Source: Hydrogenophaga palleronii NBRC 102513
GTDB taxonomy: Bacteria > Pseudomonadota > Gammaproteobacteria > Burkholderiales > Burkholderiaceae_C
DNA: 64,000 nt
Direction: 5' to 3'
Assembly: GCF_001571225.1 (NCBI RefSeq)
Contig: NZ_BCTJ01000003.1
Location: 62,001-126,000 of the forward strand
Below, in pieces: positions 7,909 to 14,863 of the stretch (its first letter is position 1; each line of letters opens with the position of its first letter). The notes under the pieces are model-generated. The model did not search any database and was not told where the DNA came from. It saw only the letters and a list, made by a program, of their open reading frames with translations. The position numbers were made by a program, and so were the translations under genes.

Positions 7909-9279
7909 TCAACCCATGCCGGGCAGCTTGGGCATGCCCTTCATGCCGCCCATGCGTTTCATCATCTTCATCATGCCGCCGCCCTTCATCTTCTTCATCA
8001 TGCCCTGCATCTGCTCGAACTCCTTGAGCAGGCGGTTGACTTCCTGCACCTGCACACCCGCGCCCATGGCGATGCGGCGCTTGCGCGTGGCCTTGATGAT
8101 CTCGGGCTTCTTGCGCTCCTTGAGCGTCATGCTGCAGATGATGCCCTCCTTGCGCTTGATGTCCTTCTCGGCGCGGTTCATGTCGACCTCGCCGGCCTTG
8201 GCGGCCATGGCCGCGGGCAGCTTGTCCATCAGGCTGGAGAGACCACCCATCTGCTTCATCTGGCGAATCTGCTCAAGAAAGTCGTTGAGGTCGAAACCCT
8301 CACCGCTCTTGACCTTGGCCGCGAGCTTCTGCGCCGCCGCCATGTCCACGCCAGCCGTGACCTGCTCGACCAGCGCCAGGATGTCGCCCATGCCCAGCAC
8401 GCGCTGGGCGTGGCGGTCGGCGTCGAACACCTCCAGGCCGTCGATCTTTTCGGACACGCCGGCGAACTTGATCGGCGCGCCGGTGATCTGCCGCACCGAC
8501 AGCGCGGCACCACCGCGCGAGTCGCCGTCGAGCTTGGTCAGCACGATGCCGGTGAGCGGCAGCGCGTCCTTGAAGGCCTTGGCGGTGTTGATCGCGTCCT
8601 GGCCCTGCATGGCATCGACCACGAACAACGTCTCCACCGGCTTGAGCACCGCATGCAGTTCCTGGATCTCGCGCATCAGCGCCTCGTCGATCGCCAGCCG
8701 GCCGGCGGTGTCGACCAGCAGCACATCGAAGTAGTGCTTGCGTGCGTGGTCGATGGCGGCGCGCGCGATGTCCACCGGCTTCTGGTCCGGCGTGCTGGGG
8801 AACCACTCGGCGCCGGCCTGCGCGGTCACGGTCTTGAGCTGCTCGATGGCCGCCGGGCGGTAGACGTCGCCCGAGACGGTGAGCACTTTCTTCTTGCGCT
8901 TCTCGATCAGGTGCTTGGCCAGCTTGGCGGTGGTGGTGGTCTTGCCCGCACCCTGCAGGCCGGCCATCAGGATCACCGCCGGCGGTTGTGCCGCCAGGTT
9001 GATGTCGGCCACGCCCTCGCCCATGGTGGCGGCCAGCTCGCGGTTGACGATGCCCACCAGCGCCTGGCCGGGCGTGAGCGAACCCACCACCTCGGCGCCC
9101 AGCGCTTTGTCCTTCACGCGGGCGATGAAATCGCGCACCACCGGCAGGGCCACGTCGGCCTCCAGCAAGGCCATGCGCACCTCGCGCAGCATGTCGGTGA
9201 CATTGGACTCGGTGATGCGGGCCTGGCCGCGCATTTCCTTGACGATGCGTGAGAGTCTGTCTGAAAGGGCTGAAGCCAT
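7909..9279 (-). CDS. ffh: Signal recognition particle protein Ffh
   Basis: 456 residues, normal length for Ffh. The order is the N-terminal four-helix bundle, the SRP GTPase G domain (G1 GLQGAGKTT at 107-115, DTAGR later, TKLDGDSRGG) and the methionine-rich M domain, which here ends in dense Met/Lys/Gly repeats (MKKMKGGGMMKMMKRMGGMKGM). Ffh binds 4.5S RNA and signal sequences of nascent inner-membrane proteins and docks with FtsY. I chose the ATG at 9279 (MASALSDRLS), which matches the family start; the open frame extends further upstream. It is divergent from the cytochrome c assembly gene. Confidence 0.97.
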   Translation of the reverse strand: MASALSDRLSRIVKEMRGQARITESNVTDMLREVRMALLEADVALPVVRDFIARVKDKALGAEVVGSLTPGQALVGIVNRELAATMGEGVADINLAAQPPAVILMAGLQGAGKTTTTAKLAKHLIEKRKKKVLTVSGDVYRPAAIEQLKTVTAQAGAEWFPSTPDQKPVDIARAAIDHARKHYFDVLLVDTAGRLAIDEALMREIQELHAVLKPVETLFVVDAMQGQDAINTAKAFKDALPLTGIVLTKLDGDSRGGAALSVRQITGAPIKFAGVSEKIDGLEVFDADRHAQRVLGMGDILALVEQVTAGVDMAAAQKLAAKVKSGEGFDLNDFLEQIRQMKQMGGLSSLMDKLPAAMAAKAGEVDMNRAEKDIKRKEGIICSMTLKERKKPEIIKATRKRRIAMGAGVQVQEVNRLLKEFEQMQGMMKKMKGGGMMKMMKRMGGMKGMPKLPGMG

Positions 9280-9381
9280 GCTGCGCTCGGTAGGGGAAAA
9301 GGGACGGAAAGCCGCGTCGGGCGGGCCGTCGGGCGGGCGTGTGGGCCAGCGGACCGGCGCTGTCAGGCCGGACAAGGCCGT

Positions 9382-9387
9382 TAAACT
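9382..9387 (+). promoter_or_regulatory. -10-like hexamer TAAACT just upstream of a short ORF
   Basis: TAAACT ends exactly six bases before the ATG at 9394, the same spacing seen at several other genes in this window, which would give a leaderless message. No convincing -35 element was seen. Confidence 0.4.
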
Positions 9388-9393
9388 GTGCAG

Positions 9394-9447
9394 ATGATTT
9401 TAGCTGCGCCCTTTCTTTCCACGCTTGGCGCGCCGCCCCGACCATGA
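9394..9447 (+). CDS. Possible 17-residue upstream ORF coupled to the cytochrome c assembly gene
   Basis: ATG at 9394 opens a 17-codon frame (MILAAPFLSTLGAPPRP) whose TGA (9445-9447) overlaps the ATG of the next gene (9444-9446) as ATGA. It begins six bases after a -10-like TAAACT. It may serve only to bring ribosomes to the downstream start, which has no clear Shine-Dalgarno sequence of its own. Too short to judge by similarity; could be chance. Confidence 0.35.
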   Translation: MILAAPFLSTLGAPPRP

Positions 9448-10244
9448 GCCTGCTGCCCGCACTCGCGTCCAACCTGCCTGTCACGGTGTTCTCCGGCGGC
9501 GCGGCCCTGGCCTATGCCCTGCTGGCCTGGGCCCATCCGCGCCTGTCGGCGCCGCAGAGCCGGGGCCTGCTCGGCCTGGCCTGGCTGCTGCATCTGGTGG
9601 TGCTGCTGCTCGACCTGTTCGAACAGCCGGCGCGCTTCGGTTTTGCGCCCGCGCTGTCCGTCACGGCCTGGCTGGTGCTCACCGTCTACCTGATCGAAAG
9701 CCGCCTGTACCCGCAGATGCGCGCGCGCTGGACGCTGGCCATCCTCGGCATGGCGGTGGTGCTGCTCGCGCTGGTGTTCCCGGGCACGCCCTACCCGGCC
9801 CTGCACTCGCCGCTGATGCCACTGCACTGGGCGCTGGGCATCGCCTCCTACGGCCTGATCGCCGCCGCCGTGGTCCACGCCTGGCTGATGCAGCGCGCCG
9901 AAAAGGCCATGCGCCAGGGCAACGCCAGCGAGGCCGCCATGCCGCTGCTCACGCTGGAACGCCTCACCTTCCGTTTTGTCGCCGCCGGTTTTGCGCTGCT
10001 CAGCGCCACCTTGCTGGCCGGCTGGTATTTCTCCGAAACGCTCAACCACCGCTGGGTCTGGGACCACAAGACCACCTTCTCGCTGCTGTCCTGGATCACC
10101 ATGGGCGTGCTGCTCTGGGGCCGCTGGCGCCTGGGCTGGCGCGGCCGCGTGGCCGTGCGCATGCTCTACGTGGCAGCCGGCTTCCTGCTGCTGGGTTACG
10201 CCGGCTCGCGCTTCGTGATCGAAGTGCTGCTGCACCGCGTCTGA
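9444..10244 (+). CDS. Inner-membrane cytochrome c assembly protein (CcsA/HemX-like, YpjD type)
   Basis: A 266-residue protein with about eight hydrophobic segments. The family marks are a His in LLHLVVLL, PLHWALGIASYGL and the tryptophan/His-rich stretch around NHRWVWDHKTTFSLLSW, which in CcsA-type proteins handle haem. The YpjD/HemX-type members are shorter than true CcsA and lie next to ffh in many proteobacteria, as here. I used the ATG at 9444; the longer upstream frame crosses the ffh promoter region. It is the first gene of the run leading to PP0621, pilS, pilR and ampD. Confidence 0.85.
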   Translation: MSLLPALASNLPVTVFSGGAALAYALLAWAHPRLSAPQSRGLLGLAWLLHLVVLLLDLFEQPARFGFAPALSVTAWLVLTVYLIESRLYPQMRARWTLAILGMAVVLLALVFPGTPYPALHSPLMPLHWALGIASYGLIAAAVVHAWLMQRAEKAMRQGNASEAAMPLLTLERLTFRFVAAGFALLSATLLAGWYFSETLNHRWVWDHKTTFSLLSWITMGVLLWGRWRLGWRGRVAVRMLYVAAGFLLLGYAGSRFVIEVLLHRV

Positions 10245-10258
10245 GCCAACCAAGTCCC

Positions 10259-10498
10259 ATGAAATACCTGCTCGTCCTCGCCGTGGTGGTCATCGCCTTC
10301 CATATCTGGCGCAACAACCGCCTGGCCGACCGCGCTGAAGCCCAGCGCAAGGCCGCCCCGCCGCGTGGCAAGCCCGCGGTGCCGGCCATCATGGTCGCCT
10401 GCCCGCAGTGCGGCACGCACCTGCCGCAGACCGAAGCGGTGCCGGGCCGCCAGGGCCACTACTGCAGCGACGAACACCGCCGCCTGCGGGAAGGCTGA
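10259..10498 (+). CDS. PP0621-family small protein
   Basis: 79 residues: an N-terminal hydrophobic helix (MKYLLVLAVVVIAFHIW), a basic linker rich in Ala, Pro and Lys, and a C-terminal metal-ribbon-like segment with CPQCGTHLP and a later Cys in HYCSDEHRR. The C-x-x-C plus C-x-x-x-H arrangement could bind zinc. This small family of unknown function regularly sits between the ccsA-like gene and pilS in Burkholderiales, as it does here. It ends one base before the pilS ATG (TGACATG), so pilS is probably coupled to it. Confidence 0.8.
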   Translation: MKYLLVLAVVVIAFHIWRNNRLADRAEAQRKAAPPRGKPAVPAIMVACPQCGTHLPQTEAVPGRQGHYCSDEHRRLREG

Positions 10499-10499
10499 C

Positions 10500-12308
10500 A
10501 TGGGCAGCGCCCCGAATTCCCAGTTCGCCCCCTCCTGGTACGCCGCCTTCGAAGGCAGCCACACGCAAGGCCGCGAGCAGCGCATGCGCGCCTTCGTGCG
10601 CCTCTGGAGCGCCTTCATGCGCGCGCGGGTGTTCATCGCCGCCGTGCTGCTGGCGCTGCAGGTGTTCGTGGTGGTCACCAAGGCCGGCGGGCCAGAATGG
10701 CTGGTGTTGCTGTGCGCCCTGCACCTGAGCGCGGCGGTGGTGGTGCTGTACGCCTGGCGTCCGGTGGAACACGGCCGGCCGCTGCACCTTCAATGGCTGC
10801 TCACCATCGGCGTCGACGTGCTGGTGTTTGCCCTGCTGCAGAACTTCCAGCTCGGTGGCATCAACTACACCGCCCTGTTTGCGCTGCCGCTGCTGCTGGC
10901 ATCCATCCTCGGACCGCTCACGCTCGCGCTGGGCACCGCGGCCGCCATCACGCTCTACCTGCTGGGCGAGGCCTCATGGAGCGCCTGGCTGCTCAACGAC
11001 CTGTCGGCCGCGCGTTTCCTGCAGGCCGGCCTGACCGGCACGGGCTTCTTTCTGGTGGCGGTGCTGGCCAACCAGCTGGCGATCCGGCTGGCGCGCGAAG
11101 AAGCCCTGGCCGCCAGCAGCCAGGCCGCGGCGCGCGCGCAGGCACAGGTCAACGAACTGGTGATCGAGAGCCTCACGGTGGGCGTGCTGGTGGTGGACGT
11201 GCACGGCGTGGTGCGCAGCGCCAACCCGGCGGCCCAGGCCATGCTGCTCGGCCAGGTGTCGCCCACCGCCGCCAAGCTGCTGCTGTCAGCGCGCTCGAGC
11301 TGGCAACACCTGGCGCACCTGGTGAGCGAGACCTTCACCGCCGGCCAGGCGCTGGAGATGGAAACCACCATCGACAACGAGGACCGGCCGAGCCAGCGCC
11401 TGCATGCGCGCACCCGGCTGACGGCACAGGGCAGCCGCCGCGCCGGCCTGTGCGTGTTGTTCCTGGAAGACCTGCGGGAAGTCGAGGCGCGTGTGCGCAC
11501 CGAAAAGCTCGCGTCTATGGGCCGCATGTCGGCCGCGGTGGCGCACGAAATCCGCAACCCGCTCTCGGCCATCAGCCAGGCCAACGCATTGCTCGACGAA
11601 GAAGTTCAGGCGGTGGCGCAGAAGCGGCTGACGCGCATGATCGACCAGAACGCGCAGCGGCTCGCGCGTATCGTCGACGACATCCTCAACGTGGCGCGCG
11701 CCCAACCCAACCCGGACCTGGCGGCCGCGCCCTCGCTGCCGCTGGACCCCACGGTGCGCCAGATCACGGTCGAGTGGGCGCGGCAGAACCAGTCCGAACG
11801 GGTGCTGGGCGTGCACGTGCATGCGCCGGCCGCCTACGTGGGCTTCGACCCCGAACACCTGCGCCGCCTGCTGATCAACCTGCTGGACAACGCGCTGCGC
11901 CACGCCTCGGGCAAACCGTCGTCGATCCGCGTCATCACCCAGCCCAGCGGCAACGAACACATCCGGCTCTCGGTGTGGAGCGACGGCCAGGCGCTGGAAG
12001 ACAGCGTGATGCGCCACCTGTTCGAACCCTTCTTCTCGTCCGAGAGCCGCTCCAGCGGCCTGGGCCTCTACATCTGCCGCGAGCTGTGCGAGCGCTACGG
12101 CGCGCAGATTGCCTACCGGCGCACGCGCCTGGACCAGCGCGACGGCAACGAGTTCTACGCCCTGATCCCGTCCAACGGCCGCGAAGCGGTGCCGCGTGAA
12201 CCCCTGCAACAAAGCCTCTCTTACCCGATGGGCGATTCGGTGGCCACGCGCAACGCGCCGTACAGCCGCCCGGCCTCCACCGGCGGCGTGCCGCTGACCA
12301 CCCGTTGA
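10500..12308 (+). CDS. pilS: Sensor histidine kinase PilS
   Basis: 602 residues. The N-terminal ~200 residues carry about six hydrophobic helices, then comes a PAS-like region (LVVDVHGVVRSANPAAQAMLLG), the HisKA H-box AVAHEIRNPLSAISQANAL with the phospho-accepting His, and a HATPase domain with NLLDNALRHA and SGLGLYICRELCERYG. PilS controls type IV pilus genes by phosphorylating PilR. The start at 10500 is one base after the PP0621 stop. The last ~35 residues after the HATPase domain are low in structure. pilR follows immediately. Confidence 0.93.
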   Translation: MGSAPNSQFAPSWYAAFEGSHTQGREQRMRAFVRLWSAFMRARVFIAAVLLALQVFVVVTKAGGPEWLVLLCALHLSAAVVVLYAWRPVEHGRPLHLQWLLTIGVDVLVFALLQNFQLGGINYTALFALPLLLASILGPLTLALGTAAAITLYLLGEASWSAWLLNDLSAARFLQAGLTGTGFFLVAVLANQLAIRLAREEALAASSQAAARAQAQVNELVIESLTVGVLVVDVHGVVRSANPAAQAMLLGQVSPTAAKLLLSARSSWQHLAHLVSETFTAGQALEMETTIDNEDRPSQRLHARTRLTAQGSRRAGLCVLFLEDLREVEARVRTEKLASMGRMSAAVAHEIRNPLSAISQANALLDEEVQAVAQKRLTRMIDQNAQRLARIVDDILNVARAQPNPDLAAAPSLPLDPTVRQITVEWARQNQSERVLGVHVHAPAAYVGFDPEHLRRLLINLLDNALRHASGKPSSIRVITQPSGNEHIRLSVWSDGQALEDSVMRHLFEPFFSSESRSSGLGLYICRELCERYGAQIAYRRTRLDQRDGNEFYALIPSNGREAVPREPLQQSLSYPMGDSVATRNAPYSRPASTGGVPLTTR

Positions 12309-12316
12309 CCGCCCCG

Positions 12317-13825
12317 ATGCCCGCACCCGCCCAAGCCGCCTCCGTGCTGGTCGTCGACGACGAACCCGACCTGCGCACCCTGTACGAACTCACGCTGCTG
12401 CGCGAAGGCCATGCGGTGGTGGCCGCGCCCGATCTGACGCAGGCGCGCGAATGGCTGGCGCAGCAACACTTTGACGTGCTCATTTCCGACATGCGCCTGC
12501 CCGACGGCCTGGGCCTGGAGCTGCTGCGTGAACTGGGCGATGCACAGCGGCCGGAGAAGTGCATCGTGATCACCGCCTACGGCTCGGCCGAGAACGCGGT
12601 CGAGTCACTCAAGGCCGGCGCCTTCGACTACCTCACCAAGCCGGTGGACCTGAAGCAACTGCGCGGCGCGGTGACCGCGGCGTTGCAAAGCCGGCAGTCG
12701 CCCACGGCGCCCAACGGCACCGGTGCGGCCGCTGGCGCAAACGGCGCGGCCGATGGCGCGGCGCGCAAGCCCGCCCCCACCTCCAGCGGCAGCCAGTCGC
12801 TGCGCCGCATCGTCGGAGGGTCGCCGAGCATCGTGCAGATCAAGGCGCGCATCGAAAAGGTGGCCTCCAGCATGGCGCCCGTGCTCATCCTGGGCGAGTC
12901 CGGCACCGGCAAGGAACTGGTGGCGCGCGCGGTGCACGATTGCAGCCACCGCAGCAGCGGCCCCTTTGTGGCGGTCAACTGCGGCGCGATTCCCGAGAAC
13001 CTGATCGAGGCCGAATTCTTCGGCGCGCGCAAGGGCGCTTACACCGGTGCCACCACCGACCGCGAAGGCTACTTCCAGGCCGCGCGTGGCGGCACCCTGT
13101 TCCTCGACGAAATCGGCGACCTGCCGCTGGCCATGCAAGCCAAGCTGCTGCGCGTGATCCAGGAGCGGCGCGTGCGTGCCCTGGGTGGCGTGCAGGAAGA
13201 GGCGGTCGACGTGCGCCTGGTCAGTGCCACCCACCGCGACCTCAATGCCCTGGTGCAGGCGGGCCAGTTCCGGCAAGACCTGTTCTACCGCCTCAACGTG
13301 ATCGGCTTGCGCACACCGGCGCTGCGCGAACGGCGCGAAGACCTGCCCAACCTGGTCCATGCGTTGCTGGCGCGGTTGTGCGCCGAGTCCGGCCAGGGCG
13401 TGCCCGAGATGTCGCCGCGCGCGCTGGCCTGGCTGCAGGCGAGAGAACTGCCGGGCAACGTGCGTGAACTCGAGAACCTGCTGCAACGCGCCCTGGCGCT
13501 GAGCAGCGGCGAGACGCTGGAGCCCCACGACTTCGGCGAAGAGGCCGAGGACGCGGACGAGATTCCCACCGTACCCGATGCGCTGTCGCCGGCCGACGGC
13601 CCGGGCACCGCCACGCCGCCGCACCCACCCGAAGAGATTCCCGCCGACCTGCAGGCCTACCTGGACCAGCAGGAACGCCAGGTGCTGCTCAAGGCGCTGC
13701 GCGAGAGCGACTTCAACCGCACCGCCGCCGCGGCCAGGCTCGGGCTGAACCTGCGGCAGATGCGTTACCGCATCCAGCGCCTGGGCATCGCCATGCCCTC
13801 CTCCGACGATGACGACGCCAGCTGA
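12317..13825 (+). CDS. pilR: Sigma-54-dependent response regulator PilR
   Basis: 502 residues from the ATG at 12317; a TTG at 12305 overlapping the pilS stop is an alternative. A receiver domain (VLVVDDEPD, phospho-acceptor in SDMRLPDG, Lys in TKPVD) is followed by an Ala/Gly-rich linker, an AAA+ domain (Walker A GESGTGKE, Walker B GGTLFLDEIG) and a Fis-type DNA-binding helix pair at the C-terminus (FNRTAAAARLGLNLRQMRYRI region). The sigma-54 contact loop reads GAYTGA instead of the usual GAFTGA. It acts with sigma-54 RNA polymerase on pilA-type promoters. The reading frame overlaps ampD by 17 bases. Confidence 0.93.
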   Translation: MPAPAQAASVLVVDDEPDLRTLYELTLLREGHAVVAAPDLTQAREWLAQQHFDVLISDMRLPDGLGLELLRELGDAQRPEKCIVITAYGSAENAVESLKAGAFDYLTKPVDLKQLRGAVTAALQSRQSPTAPNGTGAAAGANGAADGAARKPAPTSSGSQSLRRIVGGSPSIVQIKARIEKVASSMAPVLILGESGTGKELVARAVHDCSHRSSGPFVAVNCGAIPENLIEAEFFGARKGAYTGATTDREGYFQAARGGTLFLDEIGDLPLAMQAKLLRVIQERRVRALGGVQEEAVDVRLVSATHRDLNALVQAGQFRQDLFYRLNVIGLRTPALRERREDLPNLVHALLARLCAESGQGVPEMSPRALAWLQARELPGNVRELENLLQRALALSSGETLEPHDFGEEAEDADEIPTVPDALSPADGPGTATPPHPPEEIPADLQAYLDQQERQVLLKALRESDFNRTAAAARLGLNLRQMRYRIQRLGIAMPSSDDDDAS

Positions 13826-14426
13826 AGCCAGCGCCGCCGGCGGCTGGGTCGGCGGCTGGTTGTCCACTGCGCGCCACTGCCCCTCGCCCAACTTCGGCCC
13901 CCGCCCGGAAGGTGCGCACATCGACCTGATCGTGCTGCACTCCATCAGCCTGCCGCCCGGCATCTACGGCGGGCCCGAGGTCGAGCAGCTGTTCAGCAAC
14001 CAGCTCGACTGGCAGGCCGATCCCTACTTCGAACAGATCCGCGGCATCGAGGTGTCGGCGCACTTCTTCGTGCGCCGCGACGGCGAGCTGGTGCAGTTCG
14101 TGGACGCCGACGCACGCGCCTGGCACGCCGGCGCCTCGCGCTGGCGTGGCCGCGAGAACTGCAACGACGATTCCATCGGCATCGAACTCGAAGGCCTGGA
14201 GGGCGATCGTTTCGAGGCCGCGCAGTACGACACCCTGGCGCGGCTGTGCCGGCAACTCGCGCTGCGTTACCCGGTGACGCACATCGCCGGTCACGAGCAC
14301 ATCGCACCCGGGCGCAAGATCGATCCCGGACCGGGCTTTGACTGGCCACGCCTGCAAAGTGGGCTGGCTGAAAAAAAATTTGTTTTTCCGGCAGAGGTCG
14401 CGCACCGCCCACCGCTCGACAGCTGA
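13809..14426 (+). CDS. ampD: 1,6-anhydro-N-acetylmuramyl-L-alanine amidase AmpD
   Basis: 205 residues, normal AmpD length. This cytoplasmic zinc amidase removes the peptide from anhydro-muropeptides during cell-wall recycling. Visible marks are CPSPNFGPRP near the N-terminus, the first zinc His in IVLHSISLPPG, AHFFVRRDGELVQFV, WHAG, and the second metal site with catalytic residues in GHEHIAPGRKIDPGP. The last ~25 residues, after the conserved DWPRL, are more AT-rich than the rest. Mpl, which re-uses the released tripeptide, is encoded further along this window. Confidence 0.95.
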   Translation: MTTPAEASAAGGWVGGWLSTARHCPSPNFGPRPEGAHIDLIVLHSISLPPGIYGGPEVEQLFSNQLDWQADPYFEQIRGIEVSAHFFVRRDGELVQFVDADARAWHAGASRWRGRENCNDDSIGIELEGLEGDRFEAAQYDTLARLCRQLALRYPVTHIAGHEHIAPGRKIDPGPGFDWPRLQSGLAEKKFVFPAEVAHRPPLDS

Positions 14427-14594
14427 GCACCCCGGCAGGAAAATGGCGCTGTGCGCGCAGACCCTGCAACGGCGCGCCCGGCGATGGCAAATCGCCCCGC
14501 AACGCGCAGCGGCACAGGGTTTTTTCCCGGCATGGCAGGCGCTGCGCCCACTCCAGGCGGCCCAGATCACAAGCGTCCGGGTCACACACCACGC

Positions 14595-14619
14595 GCATTT
14601 TTTGCTTGGCGAAAAATGC
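14595..14619. other. AT hairpin in the ampD-nrdA gap
   Basis: The 437-bp gap 14427-14863 holds no credible gene. Its left half has an 8-bp stem (GCATTTTT 14595-14602 with AAAAATGC 14612-14619), possibly the end of the pilS-pilR-ampD message although it lacks a normal GC stem. The right half holds the nrd promoter region, listed separately, and a 166-base leader. Confidence 0.4.
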
Positions 14620-14650
14620 CCTGCGCACATAACCAAAAGCTTTATCAAAA

Positions 14651-14698
14651 ACACTACCGGTAGTGCCTTGAAGTAGACCCGCACACCAGATATAGTGT
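14651..14698 (+). promoter_or_regulatory. nrdAB promoter with two NrdR boxes
   Basis: Box 1 (14651-14666) is ACACTACCGGTAGTGC with a perfect 14-bp palindrome. Box 2 (14683-14698) is ACACCAGATATAGTGT. Both resemble the NrdR consensus acaCwAtATaTwGtgt, and their centres are 32 bp apart, three helical turns, the spacing known for NrdR pairs. A sigma-70 promoter sits between and under them: TTGAAG (14668-14673), a 17-bp spacer, TATAGT (14691-14696), so box 2 covers the -10 element. NrdR is the ATP/dATP-sensing repressor of ribonucleotide reductase genes. Confidence 0.85.
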
Positions 14699-14740
14699 GC
14701 GCTGTGAGTTCCGGCTCGCCACCAACCCGCACATCGACAC

Positions 14741-14761
14741 CGCCTCAAACCGCTTGAGGCG
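14741..14761 (+). other. Hairpin in the nrdA 5' leader
   Basis: CGCCTCAA (14741-14748) and TTGAGGCG (14754-14761) form a perfect 8-bp stem with a five-base loop in the untranslated leader, about 100 bases before the nrdA start. No T run follows, so it is not a terminator. Confidence 0.45.
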
Positions 14762-14863
14762 AGCGGCCGCAGTGGCAACCGGCAACCCGTACCGCCTGAC
14801 GGCGCCTGTCATCGCGCACCGAGCAGCCGATTCAGTGACCCAACAACAAACGAAAGAGGAACC

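Noticed and set aside
14341..14395. A8/T-rich stretch in ampD taken at first for a terminator
   Set aside because: It is inside the ampD frame and has no GC stem before it.
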